A stretch of DNA of 64,000 nucleotides from Halobacteriovorax sp. JY17 (lineage in GTDB: Bacteria; Bdellovibrionota; Bacteriovoracia; Bacteriovoracales; Bacteriovoracaceae), in NCBI RefSeq assembly GCF_002753895.1, contig NZ_NJER01000001.1:1674910-1738909 (forward strand), written 5' to 3'. A program made the position numbers and the translations under genes. Below the pieces are notes generated by a model. That model had not been told where the DNA came from, made no database searches, and saw only the letters and a list, made by a program, of their open reading frames with translations. Positions 1 through 8,938 of this stretch are shown here, in pieces. How positions within the stretch are numbered: the stretch's first letter is position 1; each line of letters opens with the position of its first letter.

Positions 1-181
1 TAATGAAAAAACGACAATAGTCATTGCTCACAGGCTTTCAACTATTCGACACGCTCACCAGATTTATGTTTTAGAACAAGGGCGCGTAAAAGAAAATGGC
101 ACACATGAGGAATTACTTGGTTTAGATGGCATTTATAAAGGTTTATGGAATGTTCAGACTGGGGATAGCTTAGAAGCGTAA
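1..181 (+). CDS. ABC transporter ATP-binding/permease protein, C-terminal end (partial)
   Basis: Frame 2 reads about 59 residues to TAA at 179-181 and is cut by the window start. It begins just after Walker B and contains the H-loop stretch [10 protein letters not shown] followed by [14 protein letters not shown]. This is the standard end of an exporter-type (MsbA/MdlB-like) ABC ATPase that couples ATP hydrolysis to efflux or lipid flipping. The membrane half is outside the window, so the substrate is unknown. The last 12 bases overlap the convergent gene on the minus strand. Confidence 0.9.
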   Translation, partial: NEKTTIVIAHRLSTIRHAHQIYVLEQGRVKENGTHEELLGLDGIYKGLWNVQTGDSLEA

Positions 182-883
182 TAGCATTTCATATTTTCCA
201 GAGGCTTTTAACTTTCTAATTCCTTCGTCTAGCTTGGAGGCAAGTAATTTAGATTTGGGACTTTGGAGATTGAAGGCGACATAGATATCGCTCATATGAT
301 TTGGTATCGCTTTTTTCACTTCATTTGCCCGCGGATTTTTTCTTAAATAATACTTTGCAACTTCATCAAACATAATTGTCAGCGAAACTCTCTTCGTAAC
401 GATCATACTAATGATTTGTTCTTGTGTGTTGACGTAGAAAATTTTGAAATTCTTTTTATACTTTTCAAAGTTATTACCGTATTCATATCCCCTAATAAGC
501 ACTAGTGATGTTCCATTTGGAATTTCTGAAATATTTTTAAATTTAAAATCATAGTCAGCATGATGAAAGAAGGATGCTTGAGATTTTAAGATAGGTTCAT
601 TCCCAAAGTGATATTGCTTCTGAGTTGATTCTTGTTTGGTAACACTGTAGCAGCCATCTAATTCTCCATTGCTAACAGTTCTTAGCGCTCTAATATACGG
701 GAAGACTGTTATTTTTACTGGGATAGAGACTTCATTAAAAGCTGCACCAACAATATTAGTGGCTATTCCTTTTCCTAATTTATCAGAATAGGGTGGCCAG
801 CTATCTTCAACTGCCAAATTTGCTTCTAAAGAAAGTACTGAAAAATTAAGAAGCAGAAGAATAAGTGTAATAAAAATTTTCAT
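170..883 (-). CDS. Periplasmic solute-binding protein, family 3-like
   Basis: 237 residues with a signal peptide (about residues 1-21). The body looks like a small extracellular solute-binding protein family 3 (amino-acid-binding type): an N-terminal DSWPPYS segment, then [13 protein letters not shown] and the usual second lobe. Family members bind amino acids or related small molecules in the periplasm. There is no permease or ATPase gene beside it; the neighbouring ABC fragment is an exporter type and convergent. It may therefore be an orphan binding or sensory protein, as is common in Bdellovibrio relatives. The ligand cannot be inferred. It is probably transcribed alone from the 884-911 gap. 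Confidence 0.7.
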   Translation of the reverse strand: MKIFITLILLLLNFSVLSLEANLAVEDSWPPYSDKLGKGIATNIVGAAFNEVSIPVKITVFPYIRALRTVSNGELDGCYSVTKQESTQKQYHFGNEPILKSQASFFHHADYDFKFKNISEIPNGTSLVLIRGYEYGNNFEKYKKNFKIFYVNTQEQIISMIVTKRVSLTIMFDEVAKYYLRKNPRANEVKKAIPNHMSDIYVAFNLQSPKSKLLASKLDEGIRKLKASGKYEMLLRF

Positions 884-911
884 TTCACAAGACTAATATA
901 AAAAGATGAAT

Positions 912-1256
912 TTAGTATGGGTAAAAACATTCAAAATCAATAAATCTTATCTTAGATCCCATTAAAACTTTCATATTTCCACCGTACTTTGATTTTCTTT
1001 CTTCAGGAGGAAGGGTTTCTTCTTTTACGATTTTAAATGGAACAGGGTGGCAAACAGCTCTCATTCTTGAAATGGCCTTATTTCTTCTCATTTTTGTCAG
1101 CTGATCAATGCCATAAGGATTGTAGACTACTGTTCCACCAATATTTTTACCATTTTTAGTAAGAATAATTTCTAATTCAGGGGCAATTCCCTTTGTTGTG
1201 CTGGCGCACCCGGAAATAAATGCCGCAATAAATATCAAGGATAATATTTTTTTCAT
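912..1256 (-). CDS. Small hypothetical lipoprotein
   Basis: 114 residues. The N-terminus has a lysine pair, a hydrophobic run and a lipobox ending FISGC, so Cys17 is the likely lipidated residue. The mature part is short and basic, with a Cys-His pair and a later Cys near the end. I do not recognise the family. Its ATG overlaps the stop of the upstream gene (ATGA, 1253-1256), so the two are probably translationally coupled. Confidence 0.6.
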   Translation of the reverse strand: MKKILSLIFIAAFISGCASTTKGIAPELEIILTKNGKNIGGTVVYNPYGIDQLTKMRRNKAISRMRAVCHPVPFKIVKEETLPPEERKSKYGGNMKVLMGSKIRFIDFECFYPY

Positions 1257-1549
1257 AAGCTGTCCTCTTTAGTCACGTCTTCTAGAATTTCGAACGGGAC
1301 TGTTTTGTGCAATGTGTTCAGAACTTGTCTTAATTCTTGCTCAAGTCCTGTATGTGCCTTTATTGTTATGTCTCTATAACTTTCTTTTAAAGATTCTTCT
1401 AAAGTTGAGTAAAATGATAGTCCCTCATTTGCTTCTAATTGAAAATAAGTAAATGCTGCGTCAGCCTTTGGGACTCGGATTATTAAGTGAATCACTTGGT
1501 TATTTGCATCTTTGTAGGTCATTGCGTTGCCACCGATTTCATTTTCCAT
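1253..1549 (-). CDS. Hypothetical cytoplasmic protein
   Basis: Up to 98 residues, no signal peptide, no recognised domain. Two starts are possible. The first ATG (1549) has no clear ribosome binding site. A second in-frame ATG nine codons later (MTYKDAN) is preceded by GGTGG at good spacing, so a protein of about 89 residues is equally or more likely. It is coupled to the downstream lipoprotein gene by a 4-base overlap and is divergent from the gene at 1591. Confidence 0.5.
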   Translation of the reverse strand: MENEIGGNAMTYKDANNQVIHLIIRVPKADAAFTYFQLEANEGLSFYSTLEESLKESYRDITIKAHTGLEQELRQVLNTLHKTVPFEILEDVTKEDSL

Positions 1550-1590
1550 TACTATATTATTAAGAGCTTATATGTCATGGAGGACGAAAA

Positions 1591-2361
1591 GTGAAAAGTA
1601 TTTCTGAAAAATTCTTGTTAGGGCGTTTTTGTGTGCTAACTCTTCGAAATATTCTATGTTTATCACTCATGATTTCAGTGTCCTCATGTTCTTGGATAAG
1701 TAGCAAGAGAAGTCTATTTGGTGACGAAACAGAGTCAAACGAAGCCGAGCAGAGGAGTGCAAAGCTTCAGTCAGTACCTAAAGAGCAGTATGAGCAGCTT
1801 CAAAGAAAGTATAATGAACTACTAGCTAAAACTAAAGACAATATGCCAGCACAAGCTGAAGAGGGGAAGATGGCCCCTGAGGATATTGTGAATCAATTGA
1901 ACCAGGCTAAAGAAAATAGCGATCTAGTTGAGACTGTTGATGTCTTTGGTGGAGAGATGGTACCGAAGAAATTGAATTCAATTGATAAGCGTACTGTTGT
2001 GGCCGCTGTAAATGTTCCTGCATCAGAAATTGAATCTCAAATTATTAAGCTTGAGCGTGCTCAAGCTTTAACAGCGCAAAATAAATTTGATCAATCCCTA
2101 ACGATTTTAAAAGAATTGGAAAAGAGTAACGTTAGGCAAGTTAAGGTGAGAGCTAAGTACGAAATTGGTGAATTACTTTTCATTCAAGGTGAGTATGATC
2201 TTGCTATGCAAGTCTTCGAGGAAATTATTCATAGAGAGGCGTTTTCTGGAGTTGTTTTAAAAGTTCTAGGTAGGTTGATTGTTTGTAGTGAGAAGTTAAA
2301 ATTATCTAAGAAGAAACAGAAATATTATTCTATTCTTCACGATTTCTTTGAGCAGGCTTAA
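1591..2361 (+). CDS. TPR-type lipoprotein
   Basis: 256 residues from a GTG start with a strong TGGAGGA site just upstream. The N-terminus carries a hydrophobic segment ending SVSSC, so Cys33 is a likely lipidation site. Residues about 60-90 are charged and coiled-coil-like. The C-terminal third (about 150-250) resembles tetratricopeptide helices (AQNKFDQSLTILKELE, then GEYDLAMQVFEEII). TPR lipoproteins usually scaffold envelope complexes. The stop overlaps the ATG of the LysM gene (TAATG), so the two are probably expressed together and may act together at the cell wall. Exact role unknown. Confidence 0.65.
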   Translation: MKSISEKFLLGRFCVLTLRNILCLSLMISVSSCSWISSKRSLFGDETESNEAEQRSAKLQSVPKEQYEQLQRKYNELLAKTKDNMPAQAEEGKMAPEDIVNQLNQAKENSDLVETVDVFGGEMVPKKLNSIDKRTVVAAVNVPASEIESQIIKLERAQALTAQNKFDQSLTILKELEKSNVRQVKVRAKYEIGELLFIQGEYDLAMQVFEEIIHREAFSGVVLKVLGRLIVCSEKLKLSKKKQKYYSILHDFFEQA

Positions 2362-4499
2362 TGAAAAGAAATAAATTAATAAATTTATTATTATGGATAC
2401 TGATTAGTCAGGGAACCTTTGGACAAGATCTTGATGGTCTTGATCTTATGGATGATGCTGACATCTCAGTATTAAAAGATGAGACTAGCACTGCCCCGAG
2501 AACAATTGATCTTTCTGATATAGAAGAAATAGATGACCTCGAATCTTTGAAAGAAGATGCTGGCGAAGATATTTTTGCGAAAGAGGAAAAAGACTCTTCT
2601 AAAAAAGAAGAATTCTTTTCGTTAGATGAAGACCCTGAAGTTATTGTTAAAGAAAATGTTACTGTAACGAATGAGAGCGAGCAGAAAGTTGGAGGTAGTG
2701 GTGACAAGCCTGAAATCTTCGATGTTGGTGCAGAAGAGCATAAGCTCTTAGAGTTATCTAAGTATGTCGAAACAAAAATTCCAGCTAAAGAATGGAATGA
2801 AATATCTACTGGATCAAAGCTTGATAAGTATGTAGTTCAAGAAGGGGATTGGCTTTGGAAAATTTCTCAAAAGCTTTTTGGCTCGGGATTTTACTACTCT
2901 AAAATCTGGTCTCTAAATCCTCATATTACAAATCCCCACGAGATTGAGCCTGGCATGGTCTTGGCCTTTGATACAGGTAGTTCTGATGAAATGCCATCTA
3001 TAGAAGTTAGCGCATTTGATGAAGCATTGAATCCATCGAGAAAAGGTGGCAATGAAGGGATTAAGTCTAAGAAGTTAGACTTTTCTTCTTTCGGAGAAAA
3101 TGTTGAACCGAATTGGATAAAAGAAAGAAATAAGTTAATTGAAAGTGGAGCTTATTTTCAATACGCTTCAGTTGAAACTTATGAAGATTTATTTGAGATA
3201 GGAAATTTACAGCTTCGAAACGAATACAAGAAGTACGACCCACCAGTTCCAGATATTGTGATTCAGGAGCCAGGTGATGAGTATGACAGTTCAGGCTTTG
3301 ATAGAAGCTCAATTATTAATTTTGATATAAAAGAAGGGTTCTACCTAAATACATTTATCACTACAAATGTTGTTCAGGACCTCGGTGAAATTGAGGCAAC
3401 CCAAAAAGAATCTATTTTTATTCAGAAATTTGATAAGGTTTATGTAAAGTTCGATAATTCAGTAAAGGTTAAACCAGGCGATAAGTTTTCAGTTTATTCT
3501 GCAGCAGGGAAGAGTAAGCATCCTATCTCTGATAGAGAGGGTTATAAGTACTATATTTCGGGGCAACTAAGGGCCATTAGAAAAATAAATCATGTGTGGG
3601 AGTGTGAAGTATTTGATTTATCTGGACTTGTTTCTAGAAAAGATAGACTAACTGTCTATACTCCTAAAATTAATAGAATCACAAAGACCTTTAATAAGAG
3701 AAATATTGAAGGCGCAATTATCGATACATTTAAAGACACAATTAATGGGATCTCTTTTGGGGATGTTGTCTATCTTGATAGAGGGCGTGCTGATGGAGTT
3801 GAGCTTGGAAATGTTTTTGAGCTTTATTCATTTAAGGATTACGGAACAGAAAAGAAGATTACACCAGATCCAACATATAAAATTGGCGAGGCTGTTGTCA
3901 TAACTTTAACTGATAATTTTTCAACGGTTCTAATTACAAATAGTAAGGTTGATATTCCTGTAGCCACTCTTGCTCTATCAAAAACAGAAGAGCAGGCAGC
4001 AAGAGCTTCAATGCTTAAAAAGGGAGCGGAGCTGGCCGAGGTTAGTGTCACAGAGCAAAATGCATTGGATGAACTTGATGTTGAGTTGAACTTAGATGAT
4101 ATCTCGGAAGATTTACTCAAAGCAGCAGACAGAGTACAACTAACTGACGATGAGCTTGAAGAACTTGAGAGACAAGAGAGAGAGAAGTCTATCATTAAAG
4201 ATCATGAGAAAGATCTCTTAGAGCTTGAAAGACTTGAGTCTGAGATAGTTGAGGCCGAAACAGCTCTCAACGAGGCAAGAGTTGATGAGGATAAATTTTT
4301 GGAGCAGCAAAACTTAGACATTGTCGAAGGTAACCAAGCGAAGAAAGATCCTGACGCATTCGAGTCATTAAATGATATTGAAAATGAGGCAGGACTCAAG
4401 TATATGGATGAAGATATAAATTCTAAAGAAAACCCATACGGTCTTACAGAATTTGATCTGGAAGAGATTGACGAGTTGTTAAATACTGACACATTATAG
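2361..4499 (+). CDS. LysM-domain secreted protein with acidic coiled-coil tail
   Basis: 712 residues with an N-terminal signal peptide (about 1-21). An acidic low-complexity stretch follows. One LysM domain lies at about 154-205 (YVVQEGDWLWKISQKLFG, then PHEIEPGMVLAF); LysM binds N-acetylglucosamine-containing glycans such as peptidoglycan. The middle of the protein is beta-rich without a recognised domain. The last 170 residues are very acidic and helical, with long Glu/Asp runs. The gene is coupled to the upstream TPR lipoprotein and ends before a strong terminator. I infer a cell-wall-attached structural or assembly protein; no catalytic motif is visible. Confidence 0.7.
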   Translation: MKRNKLINLLLWILISQGTFGQDLDGLDLMDDADISVLKDETSTAPRTIDLSDIEEIDDLESLKEDAGEDIFAKEEKDSSKKEEFFSLDEDPEVIVKENVTVTNESEQKVGGSGDKPEIFDVGAEEHKLLELSKYVETKIPAKEWNEISTGSKLDKYVVQEGDWLWKISQKLFGSGFYYSKIWSLNPHITNPHEIEPGMVLAFDTGSSDEMPSIEVSAFDEALNPSRKGGNEGIKSKKLDFSSFGENVEPNWIKERNKLIESGAYFQYASVETYEDLFEIGNLQLRNEYKKYDPPVPDIVIQEPGDEYDSSGFDRSSIINFDIKEGFYLNTFITTNVVQDLGEIEATQKESIFIQKFDKVYVKFDNSVKVKPGDKFSVYSAAGKSKHPISDREGYKYYISGQLRAIRKINHVWECEVFDLSGLVSRKDRLTVYTPKINRITKTFNKRNIEGAIIDTFKDTINGISFGDVVYLDRGRADGVELGNVFELYSFKDYGTEKKITPDPTYKIGEAVVITLTDNFSTVLITNSKVDIPVATLALSKTEEQAARASMLKKGAELAEVSVTEQNALDELDVELNLDDISEDLLKAADRVQLTDDELEELERQEREKSIIKDHEKDLLELERLESEIVEAETALNEARVDEDKFLEQQNLDIVEGNQAKKDPDAFESLNDIENEAGLKYMDEDINSKENPYGLTEFDLEEIDELLNTDTL

Positions 4500-4538
4500 A
4501 GATCTCTATAAGTAATAAAATTATGCTAATAGTCAAAT

Positions 4539-4568
4539 AGGGTGAAGCTTGCTTCGCCCTTTCATTTT
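4539..4568 (+). terminator. Rho-independent terminator after the LysM gene
   Basis: AGGGTGAAG and CTTCGCCCT form a GC-rich stem around a CTTG loop (one G-T pair), followed by TTCATTTT. It closes the TPR/LysM operon and separates it from topA. It also argues against using the in-frame GTG at 4542 as the topA start, because that codon lies inside the stem. Confidence 0.75.
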
Positions 4569-4583
4569 AATAAGGATATTTAT

Positions 4584-7133
4584 ATGGCCAGCTCAGAAGC
4601 TGTAGAAGAGAAAAAATCTTCTAAGAAGACAGCAAAAAAGACCGCCGCAAAAAAAGCTACTTCTAAGAAGAAGACTGCTAAGAAAAAGGTTGCCAAGAAA
4701 GCAGCTAAGAAAACGGCGAAGAAAGTAACTTCTAAAAAGAAAACCTCAAAGAAGAAAACTGGCAAGAGAGATCTTGGCGACTATAGTCTCGTTATTGTGG
4801 AATCACCTTCAAAGGCAAAAACGATTAAGAAGTACCTTGGAAGAGGTTACCAAGTCGTAGCGTCTAACGGGCATATTAAAGATTTACCAAAGTCTAAACT
4901 TGGTGTTGATATAAAAGATAATTTTCAAATTGATCTTGTTCCAATTACGGGTAAGAAAGATAAGATCGAAAGAATTCAAGAATTGGCCAAAGATGCAAGT
5001 GCTATCTACCTCGCTCCCGATATGGACCGCGAAGGAGAGGCGATCGCTCACCATTTAGCAGAAGAAATTGGCGGAAAAAAGAAGATGTACCGAGTTGTTT
5101 TTAACGCGGTAACTAAGTCTGCTGTAAATAATGCCATTGAAAACCCAACTGAACTTAATAAGTCTATGTATGAATCACAGCAGACGAGAAGAATTCTTGA
5201 TCGTCTAGTGGGATATAAAATTTCTCCAATCCTTTGGGATAAAGTTCAAAGAGGAATATCTGCGGGACGTGTACAGTCCGTTGCTCTTAGAATCATCGTA
5301 GAAAGAGAAGATGAGGTAAATGCGTTTATTCCTGAACAATGGTTTTCTATTCACGGTGTTTGTGAAAAAGATGCGCAGAAGTTTGAAGTAAAATATTACG
5401 GAGAATCTGATAGTAAGAAGACTGATTTAACTGATAAAGACTTTGTTGATAAAATTCTTAAAGACGTACAAGGTAAAGACCTTAAAGTTGTCGATGTTAA
5501 GAAGAAAGAAAGAAAGCAAAACCCAACACCTCCTTTTACAACATCAAAGCTTCAACAGGAGGCTGCGAATAAATTGGGCTATACTGCAAAGAGAACAATG
5601 ATGACTGCGCAGAAGCTCTATGAAGGTATTCAGCTTACCGAGCATGGAATGCAAGGTCTTATTACTTATATGAGAACTGACTCTGTGAGAACTGCTCCTG
5701 AAGCAATGTCTTCTTTAAGAGAATTCATCACTGATAAGTATGGAAAGGATTACTTATCTATAGACCCAATTGAATATAAGAAAAAAGGAAGCTCTAAGGT
5801 TCAAGATGCCCACGAGGCCATCCGTCCAACCAATTTAGCTTTCACTCCTGACTCTGTTCGCGGAGATCTTGAACCTGATCAACAAAAACTCTATGAACTC
5901 ATTTGGAATAAATTTATTTCTTCTCAAATGAGTCAGGCAGTTATTGATCAAACTACAGTTATGATGGAGAGAGAAGGACATTTCTTCAAAGCAAATGGTT
6001 CTATTATAAAGTTTCCAGGTTTTAGAACAGTCTACTTAGAAGCAGCAGCGGAAAAGAGATCTAGAAAAGGTGGGGACGATGATGATGATAATGAAAATGA
6101 ATCAGGGGAAGTTAAAAGTGGTATCCTTCCTGAAATTTCTGAAGGGGAATCTTTTAAGCCAATTGAAGGGCCGACAGATCAAGAGCATTGGACATCTCCG
6201 CCGCCAAGATACAATGAAGCGTCGCTGGTTAAATCTTTAGAAGAGTTTGGGATTGGTAGACCATCTACATATGCGGCCATCATTTCTAATATTCAAGATA
6301 GAGGATATGTTGAGAAAACAGAAAATAGATTTCTTCCAACTGAGCTTGGAATTGTCGTCTGCAGAATGCTTGTTGAAAGTTTTCCAAATGTAATGAATAT
6401 TAAATTTACTGCAGGAGTAGAAGAGTTACTTGATCAGATTGAAGACGGAACAATTAAGTATAAGAAAGTTTTAAAAGAATTCTGGAAAGACTTTGAAGTC
6501 ACACTTGAAAAAGCAAAAGAGGAAATGAAAAACCTCAAAAAACAGCTAATACCAACGGGAATTAATTGCGTAAAGTGTGATGATGGTGAGTACCATATTA
6601 AATGGGGAAGAAATGGGCAATTCTTTGCTTGTTCAAATTACCCCGACTGTAATTCAACTCAAGATTTTAAAAAGCACCTTGATGGAAGTTATGAAATTCT
6701 ACCAAAAAATTGGTTTCATGATAATTGCCCAACTTGCCAGAAGAGGCTTGAGGTTAAAAAAGGTAAGTACGGAAGATTTGTTCGATGCGAGGATTATCCT
6801 CAGTGCGATACAACGCTTCCATATACTTTAGATATTAAATGCCCAGAGTGTAACGTCGGTAAATTTGCAGAAAAGAAAAGCCGTTACGGGAAGATTTTCT
6901 ATGGATGCTCAAATTATCCAAACTGTGAAAATGCTTCATGGACAAAACCATACGTCCAAGATTGTCCTTCATGTGGATATGGAATTATGGGATTTAAAGA
7001 AACTAAGAGAGATGGAAAGCATCTTGAGTGTGCGAAGTGTAAGTTCAAGCTTGAATGGGAGCAAACTAAGTACGGTAAAGAAGAGCTAGAAAAGCAAAGA
7101 GCAGAAGAAGAGGCCTTAAAGGGAAATGATTAA
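4584..7133 (+). CDS. topA: DNA topoisomerase I with lysine/alanine-rich N-terminal tail
   Basis: 849 residues of type IA topoisomerase, which relaxes negative supercoils. The chosen ATG is preceded by AAGGAT; an earlier in-frame GTG (4542) lies in the terminator stem. Residues about 10-61 are a histone H1-like Lys/Ala/Thr/Ser tail. TOPRIM follows (VIVESPSKAKTIKKYLG near 70, DMDREGEA near 146-153). The catalytic tyrosine is probably Tyr362 in ITYMRTDSVR. Four C-terminal Cys4 zinc ribbons are visible (CVKC...C-C, CPTC, CPEC, CPSC). An acidic insert with a run of Asp lies in the middle of the enzyme. The stop overlaps the next gene (TAATG). The core is standard; the basic tail is unusual. Confidence 0.97.
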   Translation: MASSEAVEEKKSSKKTAKKTAAKKATSKKKTAKKKVAKKAAKKTAKKVTSKKKTSKKKTGKRDLGDYSLVIVESPSKAKTIKKYLGRGYQVVASNGHIKDLPKSKLGVDIKDNFQIDLVPITGKKDKIERIQELAKDASAIYLAPDMDREGEAIAHHLAEEIGGKKKMYRVVFNAVTKSAVNNAIENPTELNKSMYESQQTRRILDRLVGYKISPILWDKVQRGISAGRVQSVALRIIVEREDEVNAFIPEQWFSIHGVCEKDAQKFEVKYYGESDSKKTDLTDKDFVDKILKDVQGKDLKVVDVKKKERKQNPTPPFTTSKLQQEAANKLGYTAKRTMMTAQKLYEGIQLTEHGMQGLITYMRTDSVRTAPEAMSSLREFITDKYGKDYLSIDPIEYKKKGSSKVQDAHEAIRPTNLAFTPDSVRGDLEPDQQKLYELIWNKFISSQMSQAVIDQTTVMMEREGHFFKANGSIIKFPGFRTVYLEAAAEKRSRKGGDDDDDNENESGEVKSGILPEISEGESFKPIEGPTDQEHWTSPPPRYNEASLVKSLEEFGIGRPSTYAAIISNIQDRGYVEKTENRFLPTELGIVVCRMLVESFPNVMNIKFTAGVEELLDQIEDGTIKYKKVLKEFWKDFEVTLEKAKEEMKNLKKQLIPTGINCVKCDDGEYHIKWGRNGQFFACSNYPDCNSTQDFKKHLDGSYEILPKNWFHDNCPTCQKRLEVKKGKYGRFVRCEDYPQCDTTLPYTLDIKCPECNVGKFAEKKSRYGKIFYGCSNYPNCENASWTKPYVQDCPSCGYGIMGFKETKRDGKHLECAKCKFKLEWEQTKYGKEELEKQRAEEEALKGND

Positions 7134-8104
7134 TGAACTCTTGGAAAGAAGCCTGGAATAATTCTCCTGGCCCTAGAACTAGAGCTGAGTACATAAAACT
7201 TAGTGCAAAGGGATTTTGCATGGGAACTGCTGATCTTATTCCTGGGGTATCAGGGGGAACAGTCGCTTTTATCACTGGAATCTATGAGCCTCTTTTGGAG
7301 GCCGTTGCTTCTATTAAAAAGGACTTCTTTGTAAATCTTATTACTCTTAGATGGAAAGAAGCCTTGTCTTCAGTTCATTTAAGATTTCTCATACCACTTG
7401 CCTTTGGGATGATTTTTGCCATTCTTTCGCTGGCAAGATTAATGCACTATCTAATTAATGAGCAACCTGTTCCAACTTGGGCAGCATTCTTTGGGCTAAT
7501 TGCAGCTTCTATTATTGTTATCTGGAAAGATATTGATGGACCAACAAAGCCTGCTAATATAGGCTTCATTTTTATTGGGGCAGTTGTCGCTTGGATTATG
7601 GTGAGTTTAATTCCTGTGACGACTCCATTTGATTGGTGGTTCATTTACCTCTGTGGGGTAATTGGAATTACGGCTATGATTCTTCCGGGACTGAGCGGAT
7701 CTTTTCTTCTCTTAATTCTTGGGAAGTACGAGTATATAACAGGAGCTGTGAAGAATCCCTTTCTTGTTGAGAATATGATTACGCTTGGAGTATTTCTGTG
7801 TGGAACAATTTCCGGACTTCTTGGCTTTTCAAAAATACTTAATTACTTTATGAAGAATTATCGCACTCAAACGATGGCGGTATTAACTGGTATTTTAATC
7901 GGGTCAATGAAGAAAGTTTGGCCTTGGAAAGAAGTTCTAGAAACAAAGATAGTTAGAGGAAAGGTTCGTATCTTAAGAGAAGCAAATATTTTTCCTTCAG
8001 AATTTAATTCACAAACTGCACTTGCCCTTGCTTTAATAGTAGTATGCTTTATTGCTATTCTAGTAATGGAAAAACAAGGTAGTAAGAAAGTATCAAATAC
8101 ATAA
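7133..8104 (+). CDS. DUF368 family membrane protein (undecaprenyl phosphate translocase family)
   Basis: 323 residues with about eight hydrophobic segments. The N-terminal motif GTADLIPGVSGGTVAFITG and the later MILPGLSGSFLLLILG are hallmarks of DUF368. Work on this family (PopT) links it to recycling undecaprenyl phosphate across the inner membrane for peptidoglycan and LPS synthesis; that role is transferred from the family, not shown here. Translation is coupled to topA by TAATG. A tRNA gene starts only 9 bases after the stop, so the mRNA probably continues through it. Confidence 0.85.
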   Translation: MNSWKEAWNNSPGPRTRAEYIKLSAKGFCMGTADLIPGVSGGTVAFITGIYEPLLEAVASIKKDFFVNLITLRWKEALSSVHLRFLIPLAFGMIFAILSLARLMHYLINEQPVPTWAAFFGLIAASIIVIWKDIDGPTKPANIGFIFIGAVVAWIMVSLIPVTTPFDWWFIYLCGVIGITAMILPGLSGSFLLLILGKYEYITGAVKNPFLVENMITLGVFLCGTISGLLGFSKILNYFMKNYRTQTMAVLTGILIGSMKKVWPWKEVLETKIVRGKVRILREANIFPSEFNSQTALALALIVVCFIAILVMEKQGSKKVSNT

Positions 8105-8113
8105 AAGTTGCAA

Positions 8114-8190
8114 GGGGCGTTAGCTCAGCTGGATAGAGTAGGAGGCTTCGAACCTCTTGGTCGGGGGTTCGAATCCCTCACGCCCCGCCA
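8114..8190 (+). tRNA. tRNA-Arg (anticodon UCG)
   Basis: A full cloverleaf can be folded: acceptor GGGGCGT with ACGCCCC, D arm GCTC, anticodon stem GGAGG with CCTCT, loop CTTCGAA giving anticodon TCG, and T arm GGGGGTTCGAATCCCTC. The discriminator G and the CCA end (8188-8190) are encoded. The anticodon reads CGA and probably other CGN arginine codons. It lies 9 bases after the DUF368 stop and 17 bases before the next ATG, with no separate terminator, so it is probably processed from a longer transcript. Confidence 0.95.
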
Positions 8191-8207
8191 CTTTTAAATC
8201 AAAAACT

Positions 8208-8582
8208 ATGTTTAAATCAAATCTACTTCACTATATTCTCGGCTACTCTCTTTCATTTCTCCTGGGGTGCACGCTTTGTAATTTTCTCTTTATCTATTTT
8301 GATCTCAATATGGTTCTCAGTTCTTCGCTCGTAGGTCTTGTTGGGTCTCTGGCTTTCTTTAAGAATAAAGAAGCTCAAGCGGCAATTTTCTGTGGAAGCT
8401 TTGCTGGTATGAGTGATCCAAATCTCTTCTATGATTGGACAGAGCTTCTCGTTATTAGTTTTGCGGGAGGATTAATTCTCTTCTTTTTAAGAAAGAAACT
8501 TATTGGACTTGGGGGGAAACTTGGTGCAGTGGCCTTTTCAAGCTTACTCTCTCTCTTATTATTTAGAGGAGTCTTTAAATGA
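8208..8582 (+). CDS. Small membrane protein, hypothetical (copy A of a related pair)
   Basis: 124 residues and three to four hydrophobic segments, probably inner membrane. The start chosen is the ATG at 8208; a longer reading from 8157 would begin inside the tRNA. No clear Shine-Dalgarno is visible. The second half (FAGM..., then GLGGKLG about 32 residues later, then a hydrophobic tail) matches the same pattern in the next gene, so the two look like diverged tandem copies. Its stop overlaps the next ATG (8579-8582). No known family recognised; its operon neighbour is a UPF0016-type transporter. Confidence 0.6.
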   Translation: MFKSNLLHYILGYSLSFLLGCTLCNFLFIYFDLNMVLSSSLVGLVGSLAFFKNKEAQAAIFCGSFAGMSDPNLFYDWTELLVISFAGGLILFFLRKKLIGLGGKLGAVAFSSLLSLLLFRGVFK

Positions 8583-8938
8583 TCTTTGCTGTAGTCGCCT
8601 CGATCGCCACTTATGAGCTGTCAAAAATTGAGAAGATAGGGGCAATTAGGGCATCGTCTATCCTAGGGATTTTTATTTACTTTCTAGGGCTACAGTTTTC
8701 AACTTTAGATATAGAGGTTTTATTCGGAGCAACTTTTGTTGGAATGTGTAGCTCCAATAGAATAAATAGATTTGAGCTTGTGTTGGCCACATCAATTTAT
8801 CTATTTGCCTTATCTACTTTAAGTCGTTACTTTACTGGTTTTGGTGGATTACTAGGGATGAGCTCTTTTATTGGAGTCTTCACGATATTTATACTAACAT
8901 CAATTCATAAGAAATATTTTAAAGAAAGGAGAGGCTAA
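8579..8938 (+). CDS. Small membrane protein, hypothetical (copy B of a related pair)
   Basis: 119 residues, hydrophobic, probably four membrane segments with a basic C-terminal tail (HKKYFKERRG). FVGM and GFGGLLG are separated by about 31 residues, mirroring the preceding protein. Coupled on both sides: ATGA overlap with the upstream gene and TAATG with the downstream UPF0016 gene. Function unknown; a small two-subunit membrane complex with its neighbour is possible but only inferred. Confidence 0.6.
   Translation: MIFAVVASIATYELSKIEKIGAIRASSILGIFIYFLGLQFSTLDIEVLFGATFVGMCSSNRINRFELVLATSIYLFALSTLSRYFTGFGGLLGMSSFIGVFTIFILTSIHKKYFKERRG

Noticed and set aside
3839-4492. Serine-rich minus-strand frames
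   Set aside because: They are antisense of the acidic coiled coil of the LysM protein, where Glu/Asp codons read as Ser and Phe.
4542-4583. Upstream GTG start for topA
   Set aside because: The codon is in the stem of the preceding terminator and lacks a ribosome binding site; ATG at 4584 has AAGGAT.
4580-4765. Phe/Ala-rich minus-strand frame resembling a membrane protein
   Set aside because: It is the antisense of the Lys/Ala tail of topA.
8157-8207. N-terminal extension of the small membrane protein
   Set aside because: It would be translated from the T arm of the tRNA; the ATG at 8208 is the first sensible start.
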